This document shows, in pieces, positions 1 through 12,000 of a DNA stretch of 64,000 bases. Every line of letters begins with the position of its first letter. Position 1 is the first letter of the stretch. Below the pieces are notes generated by a model that ran no database searches, was not told the origin of the DNA, and was given only the letters and a program-made list of their open reading frames with translations. Source of the DNA: Trichomonas vaginalis G3 (taxonomy: Eukaryota; Parabasalia; Trichomonadida; Trichomonadidae); the NCBI RefSeq assembly GCF_026262505.1, contig NC_067203.1, positions 5,580,001-5,644,000 of the forward strand, written 5' to 3'. The position numbers and the translations under genes are program-made.

Positions 1-845
1 CAGTTAAAGAGAAGCTCGAAAAGAAAATATTTAACCATAAAGCTGGAAACCATTCGATATCTACTATTGGATCTAATAAAAAGTTAATTATAACATATTT
101 AACATGCTATTTGTTGACTTTGTTCCATTATATTACCATATATATCTTTTTGAAATCTAAAATATTTTTACGATTTTAACCATGTGTTGTTGAAACCATA
201 TATCAATCTTAGCTAAAGTATAGTTTATGAGTCTGTCACCATCTAACGTATGAATTTTCAAAAATGTCAAATATGTTCATTTTTTCTGTAGATTCAGCCA
301 TAATTTCACGTTGTTATACTACTCAACTATTATTTAATATTTTTATCGATTTAAATATATGATGAGATGCTTAGTTCTCCTGGAAATCGATTTTTAATCG
401 CAATTTTAACTTTCCAAAAAAAATTCAAAAATAAAAACCCCTCTCAATTTTCTAAGTTTTATAACTCGCCAAATCTCTAGCCAAATTTTTTTGGCCCGTA
501 TAAATATTGTTAGGCACTATATAGGGATGCTATTTATCCTATTTTCATCCCATTTTACTGTTATCGCCTAGTGAATGTATCTTTGAGAAATCATATCCTA
601 TTAATACAAGAAAAAACACAGTCTGATGGAGTTTGAATGTAAATATTCATTAAAATAGTATTTTGTGATATAATTTTTTAATTTTTTAAAGTAATTATCC
701 TTCTTTTCCTTTTACGTTTGCTATCTTAGATCTATTCATAATTGTATTTGTTCCAAATGCCCATAATTATCATAATCATCTATGAACAAGCATGATTATT
801 TTTGACAAATGTCAAAAAATCATAAAATATTTTGTCATGTAAATC
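1..845. other. intergenic, no gene seen
   Basis: AT-rich, with stops in all frames and no coding-like stretch, no tRNA-like cloverleaf and no repeat that I can recognise. The last bases contain TCATT at 844-848. This could serve as a trichomonad initiator for the following gene, which would give a 5' leader of about 30 nt. Confidence 0.5.
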
Positions 846-875
846 ATTGAATTAATTTATAACGTTAAAATATAG

Positions 876-2069
876 ATGTCTACATACGTTTCAATAATTG
901 ATGCAGGCCATCGCGAGTACCTTAGACGAGAAAAGCGCCTAGGTATATTTTGCAATTCACTATCTCAAATATCAGAAGTTCGCTCTTCAAAAGATCCTAT
1001 CACAAATGATCTTCTTAAAGGAGTTAACAGCATTTGGTTTATGGGTCCTCGCAACGACCTCAATAAGGATGAAGCATCTGTCCTTCAGTCTTTCCTCAAA
1101 AACGGTGGAAACGTAATCATTGCTGGTGCTGAGAACTTCCCATCAGGATTCAACGCTTTTATCAGCCAATACGGTGTTAAAGTTACTGAACCTGTTATTT
1201 CTCCAGTATACATTAACTACATTGATCCTCATCAAGTCAGTATTCAACACGGTATTCTCAACCATGCAATTACAGAATTCATTAAGGATGACAAAGCCTC
1301 ATTTGCTTTTCCAAATGGTTGCATTCTTGAGGTAAATCGTCCATCTGTTCCAATCATTTCTTCCGGTTTATCAGCTTATCCATTAAACTGCCCAGTAATT
1401 TCATTCACATCCGTAGAAAAAGGTACTCTTACAGTTATCGGCTCTCCACTTATGTTTGGCGACGAATGGTTCCGTAAAGAACAAAACGAGCAATTATTTA
1501 ATTTCTTAATACAACTTATCCTCGTCAGAAGCACACAACTCAACAAGATTGATGCCGACAACCCAGAAGTTACAGAAAGATGGTTTACTCCTGATACAAT
1601 TAGTATGTCTGAACGCCTTAGGCCTTGCATACAAGAATCAGAGAAATTGAAGCCTAATCTTATTGATAACTTCGATAAGGCTAAATTTAGCATGGATATG
1701 AGATTTGTTGCTGATATTGCAAATCTTGCTAATACATTAGGAGTTAAGAACGAACAATTGGACATTGTTACACCAGTTTTCGATGTTGCATTACCTCCTC
1801 GTACACCAGCTGTTTTCCCTCCACAGATGAAAGAGCCAGAGCCACCTGTCCTCGAACTTTTCGACTTAAACGAAATATTCGCGTCTAAAACAGCAAGACT
1901 TGCTATGCTTGCACAAAAGACGCCACCAAAGAACATCGAAAAGTTCATTATGCAGGCTGCAAAGATATTAAACGTCGGACAGAAATTTCCACAGAACTAT
2001 TCTGCAAAGGACGTCTTAGAATATGTATTTAAGTACGTTGTTAGATGTAAGAGACAAGCTCAAGATTAA
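876..2069 (+). CDS. IFT52: intraflagellar transport protein 52 (IFT52)
   Basis: The 397-aa protein matches the IFT52/GIFT fold. Residues about 45-215 carry the family landmarks: a GGNVIIAGAE strand-turn, a VYINYIDPHQ segment, GILNHAI, SFAFPNGCILEVNRP, an SSGLSAYPLNCPVISF strand, and TVIGSPLMFGDEWF. The C-terminal half is the extended region through which IFT-B subunits bind one another. IFT52 is a core IFT-B subunit that carries cargo along axonemes, which fits a multiflagellate cell. The length is close to that of animal and algal IFT52 (about 430-450 aa). The ATG at 876 is the first in frame after stops. A TCATT initiator-like site lies 30 nt upstream, and the TAA stop runs into TAAA, the usual trichomonad polyadenylation context. 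Confidence 0.9.
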   Translation: MSTYVSIIDAGHREYLRREKRLGIFCNSLSQISEVRSSKDPITNDLLKGVNSIWFMGPRNDLNKDEASVLQSFLKNGGNVIIAGAENFPSGFNAFISQYGVKVTEPVISPVYINYIDPHQVSIQHGILNHAITEFIKDDKASFAFPNGCILEVNRPSVPIISSGLSAYPLNCPVISFTSVEKGTLTVIGSPLMFGDEWFRKEQNEQLFNFLIQLILVRSTQLNKIDADNPEVTERWFTPDTISMSERLRPCIQESEKLKPNLIDNFDKAKFSMDMRFVADIANLANTLGVKNEQLDIVTPVFDVALPPRTPAVFPPQMKEPEPPVLELFDLNEIFASKTARLAMLAQKTPPKNIEKFIMQAAKILNVGQKFPQNYSAKDVLEYVFKYVVRCKRQAQD

Positions 2070-2648
2070 AATCAAATTATTCATTGGAAATTTGTAAAAA
2101 TGCACAATATTAAATGAATTTCTTAGATTTTTAAAATATAATTTAGAAGCTAATAAAAAAATAGGTCATAATATTTATCAATTTTCAAATTTTCTAACAA
2201 AATATGAGAAAATAGATCCACACAATTCTACATATGGATGTATGTTGTAATGATACTATAGAAAATATCCAAATCATGAATTCTTCATATTCTGCTAATC
2301 TCTCTTTTATATCTCAAATAATACCATACATTTTTAATGACTTTAATAAATATTTTGACATACAGAAACCTTATAGTCAAGAATAACAGATATTTAATTA
2401 ATTTTATTGAAATCCTCTATGAGTTGGTCGATGCATCAAACAGAAATATATGATTTGGCTAAATGTACCAATCAAAGGGGGAAAAGTTTATCTCATCTAT
2501 ATTACGCAGGAAATGGAATTATAAATACTTAAATAAGACGATTTCTATAATGAATACCTTTTGTAAAGTACACTGCTTCTCATGATGTTTGGCTAATACA
2601 TGAAGTTCAAAAATAAATGATAAATTGAAAAAGAATACAAATAAAGTT
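2070..2648. other. intergenic between convergent IFT52 and exportin genes
   Basis: 579 bp of AT-rich sequence between two convergent 3' ends. I see no gene, RNA or repeat. Short open stretches on the minus strand lack protein-like composition. Confidence 0.5.
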
Positions 2649-5600
2649 TTAGATAGTAATAGAAGAAACATTTTGAGCAATATCAAGGTGATTTCTATTG
2701 CTTGATTCCTCAGCTTGATTATATACATATCCTGTCACATCTTTAAATTGTTCTGCAAGTTTAGCTGCTTGTTCTTTGGCTTCTTGCTTGTTCAAGTCTG
2801 GATCCAATGGAGAGATTTGAGTTACAGAGATAACGAAGGATTTAACTGAATTCCTCAAATCAATTAAAGTATTAAACGAAGTAAAAGCATTATGAAGGAT
2901 CTCGCCTATTTCCTGGCTTGGTCTGTTAGGGAACAGACTACAAACTCTATAAAAGATCTCTTCTGCGCGAGCTTGTGCGTATTCTCTAGAACAAAGGTTA
3001 GAAATGGCTGAAATTTGGCGATCAAATGTACATTTGTAAGTTGGATCAATTAACATATTGAACATAAAGCAAATTTCATCTAAAAGATGTTTTTCAATGA
3101 ATTTAAGTGAAATTTCATCATATTTCATACTTTTGTATGCTTCATTGAATAAATTAATAATTCCTATAAGTGCATTATTTGAAATTCGCTCATATGGATT
3201 TGTTGCTCCGTTTTCAAGGCAATTTAATACTTCATCTGAGCCTTCTTCGCCTAATTTAGATAAAATCTGGTTAATAGTACACATATTAGACAGAAACGCG
3301 TAAAATGAAAACCTCACATTCAAGAAAGAATCAAAATTATCTCCAAACATTTGAACTGTTGGTAGATATAGGTTTGTAAGCACAAGTTGAAGGTTTTCAA
3401 CGAAATTCTGTTGGTGTTTTCTGCATATACTATTCATTAAGTTGAATACTTCTGGAGTTCTTCCAATTGGAGGCAAATTTACATAATCAATAACGATTTG
3501 ATTAAATGTAATAGGAATAATAACATTACTGCATATCTCATTCTTTGCTGGATTGTTCGAAATTGTTCTATCAAACAATTTCATTATTGATGACTTAATT
3601 AAAGCGATTAAGAGGCCAAACTGGTTCAAATTATCATCATCAAAGATACCAGACTCAACAAGTTTATTAGAAAATGTCAAGTAAAGTTGACATAATGCCT
3701 CAAAAAATTCTTTCATCATATCTGAACAAGGAATCTTACAAAAGTTTGCGATATTCGCCATAGCTTTGACTTGTGCTACCAAAAGTTGCAGTTCTTGCTC
3801 ATTATTCAAGGGAGAATTGGAAATAAAATTCAAAATTCTTTCAGCTAAATGATCCCAAACCCAAGAAGCAGTAAAAACTTCGTTTTCCGGAGGATTACGC
3901 GGTATCCATAATCCTAAGCAATCATAAAGTTCTGGTAAATTTTCAATGTAAAGTTTTTCAGAAATTTCATCGGTTTTCTCACAAAAAATTTGAAGTAAAG
4001 ATTTTTCATCTTCTGAAGGAGATTTTGTGAGAGTGTTTCTTGATTTGATTCCTAATTGTTTCATAGCATGTATTGCGTAGAATTGCATTTCGAAATCATC
4101 TTCGACCATGAAATCCAAAATTTTCAGAATTAATGCTCTTGTGATTGCATAATTAGTGGGAATATCTAAGTATCTGTTCATTGACCATGTAACAAAGCAT
4201 ATGGTTTTCGCAATCAAGTATTTCATTTGGAGATCTGAAAATTGTTCAGATAATCCGAACAAAATCTGGAATAGCTCCTTTAAATAAGTATCTAAGTAAT
4301 CTGGATCCAATGATATTGCTACGAGCCCTGAAGAAAACAATAAACCTGTGAATTTTTTGAGATCTAATTTTTCTAAGTCCAAATTTTTGAAATTGTCCAG
4401 AATAATTGATATCATATCATCTGGATTTTTATTTGTTAGCAATGTAATGCATTCGCGAGGCGGAAAAAAGTCAACTGTGATTAATCCCATTGAAATCATT
4501 GTATTCTTCTCTCTTTCGTCATCGTCGAGGTATTTTGAACTTGTTAAAGGTTGTGGGACAAGGTAAATGAGTTCTTGTCTCAAAGAATGATAAAATTGTT
4601 CAATAGTCTCATTAATTTGAGGATCATCGATATAAGCGATTGCCAATTGGCGTAAAAACTTCGACCAGAATGTAATTATCTCATTTGCAATTCTTTCTGG
4701 TGCATTTTCTGTCATTATATAAACCCATCTCAAAAGTTGGAAGAATTCTTGAGTATTTACATATTCCATTAATTGAGATATGATATCTGTTAGATCTGTA
4801 ATAAAAGTATATTGGAATTCTTCATTTTCAAGCAATTCTGGAGCTTTTGAAAAATCTTCACCGGCAAGATAGTTAAATACCTGAATTGTGACATTAAATG
4901 TCGTATTCTGCAATTCTTCTGACCCTTCTACATCATGTAAAAGTGAAATATAATCAGATAAAATTTCAATAATTTCAATTCCATGTTTATCTGTCCTTGC
5001 TAATATAGAATATATAGGATTCAATATGTCAACACGTAAGTATTGCTCGTTATTTAAGAATCCTATTAATTGGCGTAATGATATCAGTCCAGATTTGATT
5101 TGTTCGTCATTTTCAGAAGAAACTACTGCTTTGATGACGAAATTGATTATGTTTTCCGTGTATTCTTTGAATGCTGTCTTGACTTCAATGCTCCTTTTAA
5201 CAGTTATGTAGTTAGACTCTGTTTCATTTATAAATTCGCACATAGAAGTGAGTATTTTGAAGACATTAATGCAATTTTGTAAAGATACTTCGGATGAATT
5301 TACCAAATCTTGAAGAATATCTGGCCATTTATCGGGAAAATCAAAAAAGAAAATATCAATTAAGGCGCTGTTGCAGATTTCAATGAGGTAATGGGCAGAA
5401 TTAGATTGAACTATGGATATTATGTATTGGAAGAAAAATGATTTGAACTCTTCGCGAAATTCTTCGGATTGAATTTCCCAAAATTTTTTTATTGAGTTGC
5501 GGATTCCTTGAACAATGTAATATTTTGAATATGCAGACATATTTGATTGAAGTGCTTCTATTGAAAATGAAAAAATGTCTTCGCGTTTAATAAATTGATT

Positions 5601-5729
5601 CAAAATTTCTGCAACTCTGTTCCTTTCTTCTTCTAATTTGTCGGATGAATCTTGTTGACGCATTATATTAACGATTGCTTCGAATGTATCAATGTTAAAA
5701 GCTACCCCTGATTGAGAAATATCATCCAT
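2649..5729 (-). CDS. XPO1: CRM1/exportin-1-like nuclear export receptor
   Basis: 1,026-aa all-helical karyopherin-beta protein. Near the N-terminus (about residues 65-160) it has the CRM1 signatures: SKYYIVQGIRNSIKKFWEI, an EEFREEF segment, FPDKWPDILQDLV, and LQNCINVFKILTSM. These correspond to the importin-beta N-domain and first Xpo1 HEAT repeats of exportin-1. The length fits CRM1 (about 1,070 aa). Its known role is Ran-GTP-dependent export of proteins with leucine-rich export signals. The first ATG in frame is at 5729; the preceding TTG is not a likely start. A TCATTT initiator sits 21 nt upstream. The gene is divergent from the small membrane-protein gene, and only about 125 bp separate the two ATGs. 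Membership of the CRM1 family is fairly sure; which paralogue is less so. Confidence 0.85.
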   Translation of the reverse strand: MDDISQSGVAFNIDTFEAIVNIMRQQDSSDKLEEERNRVAEILNQFIKREDIFSFSIEALQSNMSAYSKYYIVQGIRNSIKKFWEIQSEEFREEFKSFFFQYIISIVQSNSAHYLIEICNSALIDIFFFDFPDKWPDILQDLVNSSEVSLQNCINVFKILTSMCEFINETESNYITVKRSIEVKTAFKEYTENIINFVIKAVVSSENDEQIKSGLISLRQLIGFLNNEQYLRVDILNPIYSILARTDKHGIEIIEILSDYISLLHDVEGSEELQNTTFNVTIQVFNYLAGEDFSKAPELLENEEFQYTFITDLTDIISQLMEYVNTQEFFQLLRWVYIMTENAPERIANEIITFWSKFLRQLAIAYIDDPQINETIEQFYHSLRQELIYLVPQPLTSSKYLDDDEREKNTMISMGLITVDFFPPRECITLLTNKNPDDMISIILDNFKNLDLEKLDLKKFTGLLFSSGLVAISLDPDYLDTYLKELFQILFGLSEQFSDLQMKYLIAKTICFVTWSMNRYLDIPTNYAITRALILKILDFMVEDDFEMQFYAIHAMKQLGIKSRNTLTKSPSEDEKSLLQIFCEKTDEISEKLYIENLPELYDCLGLWIPRNPPENEVFTASWVWDHLAERILNFISNSPLNNEQELQLLVAQVKAMANIANFCKIPCSDMMKEFFEALCQLYLTFSNKLVESGIFDDDNLNQFGLLIALIKSSIMKLFDRTISNNPAKNEICSNVIIPITFNQIVIDYVNLPPIGRTPEVFNLMNSICRKHQQNFVENLQLVLTNLYLPTVQMFGDNFDSFLNVRFSFYAFLSNMCTINQILSKLGEEGSDEVLNCLENGATNPYERISNNALIGIINLFNEAYKSMKYDEISLKFIEKHLLDEICFMFNMLIDPTYKCTFDRQISAISNLCSREYAQARAEEIFYRVCSLFPNRPSQEIGEILHNAFTSFNTLIDLRNSVKSFVISVTQISPLDPDLNKQEAKEQAAKLAEQFKDVTGYVYNQAEESSNRNHLDIAQNVSSITI

Positions 5730-5746
5730 CAAATTGAATTTAGAGG

Positions 5747-5752
5747 AAATGA
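5747..5752 (-). promoter_or_regulatory. initiator (Inr) of the exportin gene
   Basis: TCATTT on the minus strand fits the trichomonad Inr TCA(+1)Y(W). The A would be at 5750, giving a 21-nt leader before the ATG at 5729. Short leaders of this size are usual in Trichomonas. Confidence 0.55.
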
Positions 5753-5842
5753 TTAATTTCCTATTTAAAACATGCGCTTTTAATTCATACGTTCATCAAC
5801 AATTAGATAATTTAAAACTCAAAAAAAAATGTCACAATTAGA

Positions 5843-5848
5843 TCATTT
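5843..5848 (+). promoter_or_regulatory. initiator (Inr) of the small membrane-protein gene
   Basis: TCATTT with its A at 5845 lies 10 nt before the ATG at 5855. This supports the ATG, rather than the upstream in-frame TTG, as the start. It forms a compact divergent promoter with the exportin Inr about 95 bp away. Confidence 0.55.
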
Positions 5849-5854
5849 TTGACA

Positions 5855-6214
5855 ATGTATTTGACAAAGCGTCAAAAATCTATGACTCTTCCAATGGATG
5901 GAATAGATGATGTCGAAACAGAAGAGTGGGATGATGTTTTAGACTTCAAATATCCTGGTAGAAAAACTCTCCTCAATCTTCTTGTTGCTTTAAGTTTCTT
6001 ATGCGCAGCAATTATCTCATATATCGCCTTTAGAGAAGTAAGAACCAGAAAAACGCTTTGGAAAATTGGAGCTATATTCGCCAGTGAAACAGGTTTATCG
6101 TTTTCATATACCCTTTTAGTACCAAGTTCGCCGCTCAAAATACCGATGGAAGCAGTTGCAAAATTCTTCTTAACAATGACTTGTTTTGTATTTGTACTCA
6201 GTTTCTTTAAGTAA
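5855..6214 (+). CDS. small membrane protein, function unknown
   Basis: 119 aa. An acidic, hydrophilic N-terminus (DDVETEEWDDVLDF) is followed by two or three hydrophobic segments: about residues 38-58 (LLNLLVALSFLCAAIISYIAF), a weaker one around 72-84, and 100-117 (FFLTMTCFVFVLSFF). There is no cleavable-looking signal peptide. The layout is reminiscent of small two-pass endomembrane proteins of the TMEM230/TMEM134 kind, but I see no decisive motif, so no function is given. The start at 5855 is supported by the Inr 10 nt upstream. The gene shares its upstream region with the divergent exportin gene. Confidence 0.75.
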   Translation: MYLTKRQKSMTLPMDGIDDVETEEWDDVLDFKYPGRKTLLNLLVALSFLCAAIISYIAFREVRTRKTLWKIGAIFASETGLSFSYTLLVPSSPLKIPMEAVAKFFLTMTCFVFVLSFFK

Positions 6215-6758
6215 TTACTGTCATTTTTTTGTCTTATAATATTATTAAAATTGTAATTAGTTTTATATCTTTAACTTATCAACCAAAATTTCATATGCAC
6301 ATAATTGGTTAATATGATTTACTTAATGGCCGGATTTTATTAAAAGCCAAAAATTTGAATTTCAAAATATAATCATAAGATACGATAAATTATATAAAAT
6401 GATTCTGTTCTTAGTAATTCTTTGATCTTTCAATCCATATAATTTGATAGTCTACTTTAGTTTAAAAATTGATTGTTTCTAATAAAAGATAGGTTAAATC
6501 TTATGAGAATTCCTTCTACAAAAGGCAGAATATCAATGCAATAAACTATTTTATGTATTTGAGATGTGGAAAAATAATATAAATTAAATAAGTATCAAGA
6601 GAACATCAGATTTCTCATAATATTTGCTTGTATACATCTTGTTGATACGAATCAATATGTGTGAATAGGGAAAAAATGATGTTATTTTAAAAGTAACATG
6701 ATAATGTAAGATAGTTTAAGAATTTAAGATAGATTGCAAACAAAAAATATTAAATATC
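6215..6758. other. intergenic, no gene seen
   Basis: 544 bp of AT-rich DNA between convergent 3' ends. No coding-like sequence, structured RNA or repeat was recognised. Confidence 0.5.
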
Positions 6759-7262
6759 TTACTTGAAGTATGTCTTTGCGTGTTCGATTTCTGGGTTGGA
6801 AAGAACTTTTCCGTCAAGAGGAGCACAGAATGGGAAGCTTCCATCTTCGCAAAGATGAACACTGATAACAGCTGTAGCTGGAGCAATACGTGGATTTGGA
6901 CTCTTAAGAGTGAACTTGTTGCTGACAACTGTATTTAGTTCGAAGGCTGAAAGGCGGAGTTCGATCTCACCAATCTCTTCATCTCCACCGAACAAATGCT
7001 TCTTGAAAAGACAGAAAACAAAAGATGCTCTTGATGAATTGGTGTAGTTAAACTCCCATGTATTGGATGGATTAGTCTTTGGTGTGAACTCTGCTTGATG
7101 TCTCATGAAAGTTGAACGTGGGCCAACGCATGCAATTAAAGCTGTTTTGTTGTTAACTGGGAATCCACCAGCATTAACTGAATCAATACGAATGTAGGCC
7201 TTGTTTCCGTTCATGAGTGGTAAGTACTCGTTGTTATTGGCAAATCCGAATGAACTACGCAT
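6759..7262 (-). CDS. C2-domain protein
   Basis: 167 aa, mostly one beta-rich domain. The order of strands resembles a C2 domain: an AYIRIDSVNAGGFP strand near residue 23, a TALIACVG strand, a NTWEFNYTN strand, an ASFVFCLFKKHLFG strand followed by EEIGEIELRLSAFE (the typical 'lG...i.L' strand), and a closing AVISVHLCEDG strand. Trichomonads have many such small C2 proteins. They are thought to act in membrane or calcium-linked traffic, but the acidic calcium loops are not obvious here, so calcium binding is doubtful. The ATG at 7262 follows a TCATTA initiator by 28 nt. Confidence 0.65.
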   Translation of the reverse strand: MRSSFGFANNNEYLPLMNGNKAYIRIDSVNAGGFPVNNKTALIACVGPRSTFMRHQAEFTPKTNPSNTWEFNYTNSSRASFVFCLFKKHLFGGDEEIGEIELRLSAFELNTVVSNKFTLKSPNPRIAPATAVISVHLCEDGSFPFCAPLDGKVLSNPEIEHAKTYFK

Positions 7263-7286
7263 TATCTTCTTGGAATGCTTTTGGAA

Positions 7287-7292
7287 TAATGA
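7287..7292 (-). promoter_or_regulatory. candidate initiator of the C2-protein gene
   Basis: TCATTA on the minus strand, with its A at 7290, fits the trichomonad Inr and gives a 28-nt leader to the ATG at 7262. Another TCAT copy lies next to it, so the exact start is open. Confidence 0.4.
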
Positions 7293-9011
7293 TGACTTTT
7301 ATTTTCTCAAAAATTGAGAAAGTATTTAAAATAGAATTGAGACAAATTTAGGTCATTGATTGAGTATGAACCAAATCATTAATTTTCATCGATTCTTTGA
7401 TATTAATATAGATTATGGAGCATATAAATGATTCTATTAAATGAGACACCCACAAAAATAGTTTTGAGAGCGAATTTGGTCATCGTTTTATTTGATTTTG
7501 ATTAGAATTTGAGAGTTCTCGATTAATGAAACATCACCTAGAAGAGATCAAAAAATAATTAATAAAATATCCATTAATGTCTACCTGGGATCTAGGCCTT
7601 ACAGTTTTGTTATCGGATTGATAAAATCAAAATAAACTCACGTTTTTATCGATAAAATTTAATTACGCTGTGACCTTTATTTGATAGTAATCATTTATTA
7701 TCATTATTTGTATGTAATAATCAGGGATTCGACGACTTCTACGGTTGTTTTTCATCCAATTTATTGTGACCAAACGGATATCAGCAAATTGTTTTATTTC
7801 GTATCATACATTTGCATAATATATTCATATTGTCAGCATAATGTGATTCAGTTTCACACATTATATAAAAAACAACTCAAATTAACAAAATATATGCCTC
7901 GGAATGGAAAATAGTAGAATGATATGATTACCAGCTTTTATACAATGGTATTAGTAATCTTTTAATTAGCGTTTTAAGCATATTGTAATTTAGATAAATA
8001 TAAGAATCGAAGCCAATGGATGAAGATCATAGGTCGATGCAAATAGTCTGTTTCCAAGCATTGTTGTGAATCAAATTCTAACGTCTAGAAATATGTTAAC
8101 AATAAAATGATTAACAAATCTTATATTCTTTTCTCAATATTTTTTGGTTGAATGAATTTTTTGAAGGAAAAAAGTTGGAATTGAGCTGAACTAAAACTGG
8201 GAAAAAGCTGTATTATTCAACCAGAAAACTAATATAATGTAAAAAATTTAATATTACTAATTTTACAAATATATTTTTGATATCTTTTCATTATTTCTAA
8301 TTTTTATAACCTGATAAAATACATTATATGTATTAATATAATATATCAAATTTCATATTGGATTTTCAAACACAATATTAAAATATCAAAGTTTTCATTG
8401 AAAAAACATATAATCAACAGTAAACAAAGGATCAAAATATTACAAAGTATAAAACACATAAGTATGCAGCAGATTTATGCTTGCAGCTATACATCCTTTA
8501 GAGTTTGCGATTTATATTTGAGCAAAATACAATTATTCAAAAATGCTATTAATATGGGCCACCATTTTACATGAAGCCTCATCAGAATATACTCAAAAGA
8601 GCTATGGTAATCATGTTTTTAAATTTTGAAAATTAATTTTGAACAATTTTAGAAGCATATTGAATAGACAAAAATATTACTTATACTATACCAATGCATA
8701 GTATAGCTTTATCAGCTAAGAAGGAACTGTAATATTTTGAAGCTGTTGCTTTGCTAAAAAAATGCTGTGAATTTTTTGTGAGTAAATAACGTGCAGAAAA
8801 TTTTAATATTTAATTGCAAACGCATTTTTGTACTATTTATCCTCTTCGATCTTAAGATAACCTCAAAAGTGACGATTATTGTAGAAAAACTTTGTAACCA
8901 GTAAAGTGTAAAAATACGTTTTTTGTTATCTCAAAAGTACTTATTTACTGATTGCATGTATAAATTCAGATAGGTATAATTTTCTATTAAATCAACTTTA
9001 AATTTATTGAG
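7293..9011. other. long intergenic region, no gene seen
   Basis: About 1.7 kb of AT-rich sequence between two divergent genes. A 77-codon open stretch (7681-7914) has low-complexity, non-protein-like composition. I see no tRNA, tandem array or transposon end. It probably holds the upstream regions of both neighbours. Confidence 0.45.
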
Positions 9012-12000
9012 ATGGCGTCTATCGCGCCTTCTGTGTCAATCTCGACCACAAACACATCTTTTTCGTCTTCGGGATCGACAAGCGATGAAGCCACTCGCTC
9101 GAAGAAACGCTTAGAGTCAACAATTTTCCCACTTTTCAGTGAAATGTCAAGGTTTGCAAATATTCCACGTTTTGTTCTCCATATCGAGCTTTTCATTTCA
9201 CTCCTTCAATCAGCCATATCATCATTATGGATTCCATCATCAATTCGATGGCCAGACGCCCCAACATTTTTCAAAGGTTTAGTAAGCATCGTTGATTTTG
9301 GACAAACAATCGGAGGAACCTTATCCCATACAATAGTTTCAGCCATCGAAGCTGCCATTTCAATTATAATTCTTGGAATTTACATTATTTGTTACTTCTC
9401 ATACGCAAAAAAGCGCACGTATCAAAAATGGCAATTATATTTACTTAGAGTTTTACTTTTAATTATACTACCTCTCATTCTTCCAGCTGTTGCCGCTTCA
9501 TCTGCTTACTCTTTTGTAGATTTGTTAGATGATCCTACACCACAGGCAATCGTGTTTTCATTTGTAGATATCATAATGCTATTCGCTTTAAGCTTAGTCT
9601 TTTATTATTCAAACGGATTCACCGTAAAATCACCAATTGTCATTCGCAACAACTGCGGTCAATGGAACCACAATCTTATTCCATTCTTCATGTTCACTAC
9701 TCTAGTTTCAACCTTCTTATCCGTTTTCGTCGACGAATTTCCAAACTGGATTTCCACAATTCTCGGGCTTTGTCTTGTTGCATCCTGCTGCTATTGCATC
9801 TACAAGCTTACAGAATACCCAATCTACAGGTTTGAATGCACTCTTATCTATTCAGCAACTTTCTTCTTCTCGGGCATCGCCTTTTTGATTGCTATTATCG
9901 ATACATACGTCAAGTTCCCATGGTACGTCATCCTCTTCGTACCAGTAGTCCTTTCTCCAATTTGCGCCGTTTGTTATAACATTTATTTGAAGAAAGGTTA
10001 TATTGCAATCAAGAACAAACTCATCTACAAAGCTATCAGACTCGGAAACGATATCTCCGATAGTGAAAAAACGGAGTATTTCGAAACATTTGTTTTCAAA
10101 AATACAAAAGATGCGATCAGATACCTTCACATCGGTCTTGTTGAACGCTGTGACTTATTACTCGATTTCTCATTCATCAGATATATCGTTACTAACTACG
10201 CAGAGAAGACAATTCTCGAAGCCGTTATTCAGATCGTTTCTTTCTTCCCAAGCGAGCTCCAGTTGCTCACATCCCTTCTTGTCAACCTCAGCAACATCAG
10301 AGACCCAAGTCTCATCGAGCAATTCCTTATTTATCAGGTCACAAAGATTCATTTGACCCGTCAAAGTGCAGTTTCTAACGATGCAAGGAACCACATTGCT
10401 GTTCTCCGTAACAAGGCCCAGAAAGTAACAGCAATGGTCAGATGTTTCTGGTCTTCGATTGCAACTGTTGGGTCAAAGGACATTTCCATGGAGACATACC
10501 ACTATGTACATACCGAATCCATGAATATCGATAGCGCTTTCGGTGATTCTACGGAAAGATTCCCATCAAATGCCTCATTATGCGAAGAATACGCTACATT
10601 CCTGGTCGAAGCACTTGGTAATTACCATTCCGCCCTCAGATGGAAGTCAATGGCCGCATCTGTTGAAATCGGCAGAAAAATACCAAAAGATCCTTGCTTC
10701 CAATCCATTGTTAACGTTGTTCCTGAGCTTCTTTTCGAGCACTGTGTTGATATCAACGGCCAATTCATCAAGAAAGGACCTGATGCAGGCAACAACAAAG
10801 ATGCAAATGCAAAGAATTCTTTCTCTTCGTCCGGATCATTCTCATCATCAAGTATGAGTGCTGGCTTTGAGGCCAAGAAAGAAGAACACCCCTCAAACTT
10901 CCTCAAAGACGGAATAATTCGCTTGGCATTGCAATCCGCTCTCAGAAAAGGTCATTTGAAGATGATCCAGTCCCTCAAATACTTCATGTTCATCTCATTA
11001 ATCACGTTCATTGTTGTTTTCATCATCATTTTCATTATTGTTCCTTATATCGCCGAATCATCTCTTTCAAACGTCCTTGAAAACCAGAATTTCGCCAGAG
11101 CATCTGCATCTTTCATCGAAATGACAACAGGTGCCGGCTTCCTTCTCGCGAAATACGGTTCAAACCTTTCAGATCCGAAAACAATTCTTTACGATGTTGA
11201 TTCCAACGTCAACAAGTACTTAAATACCAGTGATCTTCCATCAGACGGCATCTTCAAGCAGCCAGAACTATGGACACACCGTCAAACATTGACAGTTGTC
11301 GACTCATTGACAAATGTTTTGAGTTCAATTGTTCAAGGAGATTCATCACGAGACACAATTGTCTCAGAATATATCAATGGAAGTGCTGTTCTCTCTGGAT
11401 TCGGAAATGATGGTAAGACAACATATGTCAACATGTCCATCAAAGATGCATTAAATGGTGTCATCAACAATGTCAAGTTTGGACTTGGAATTTCACCAAT
11501 ACAAGCTAAAGAAAACCAAAACAACGGCACATTCGCATCAATTCTCAAAACCGCTGTAATTAATGGTGTAAATCTTCCTCCTTTCATGTTGAAGATTTCT
11601 GAAATGCTTAATGATGATGGTTATGCTAATGTCAAACAAGTAAGAACAATTATTTATGTTCTTTCTTACGCATTACCAATATTGTTATTAATTGTTTTCG
11701 AAGCATTTGCAGGATATGTAATTTATTACTTTGTATCTGATATCCACAGAATTTCTGCAACATTGAGAACAGTTAAACCAGATATAATCAAAGAGAGTGT
11801 TATGCCAATTATCAAATCATCTGGTGAGAAACCATTGGATTCAGGAGGTTCATTGAATATGCATATGAGTGAATCTCTTAAGACATTAATTCCTTTCGTT
11901 GTTATTTTATACGTCATTGCTTCATGTTTAGTTATTTTGTTCTCTACGAATATTTTCAGTGAATTGGATTCATTCCAACAAGTATTTGAGCTTTATAAGT

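Noticed and set aside
7681-7914. 77-codon open stretch in the long intergenic region
   Set aside because: Tyr/Ile-rich composition expected from AT-rich DNA, no Inr, no similarity recognised.
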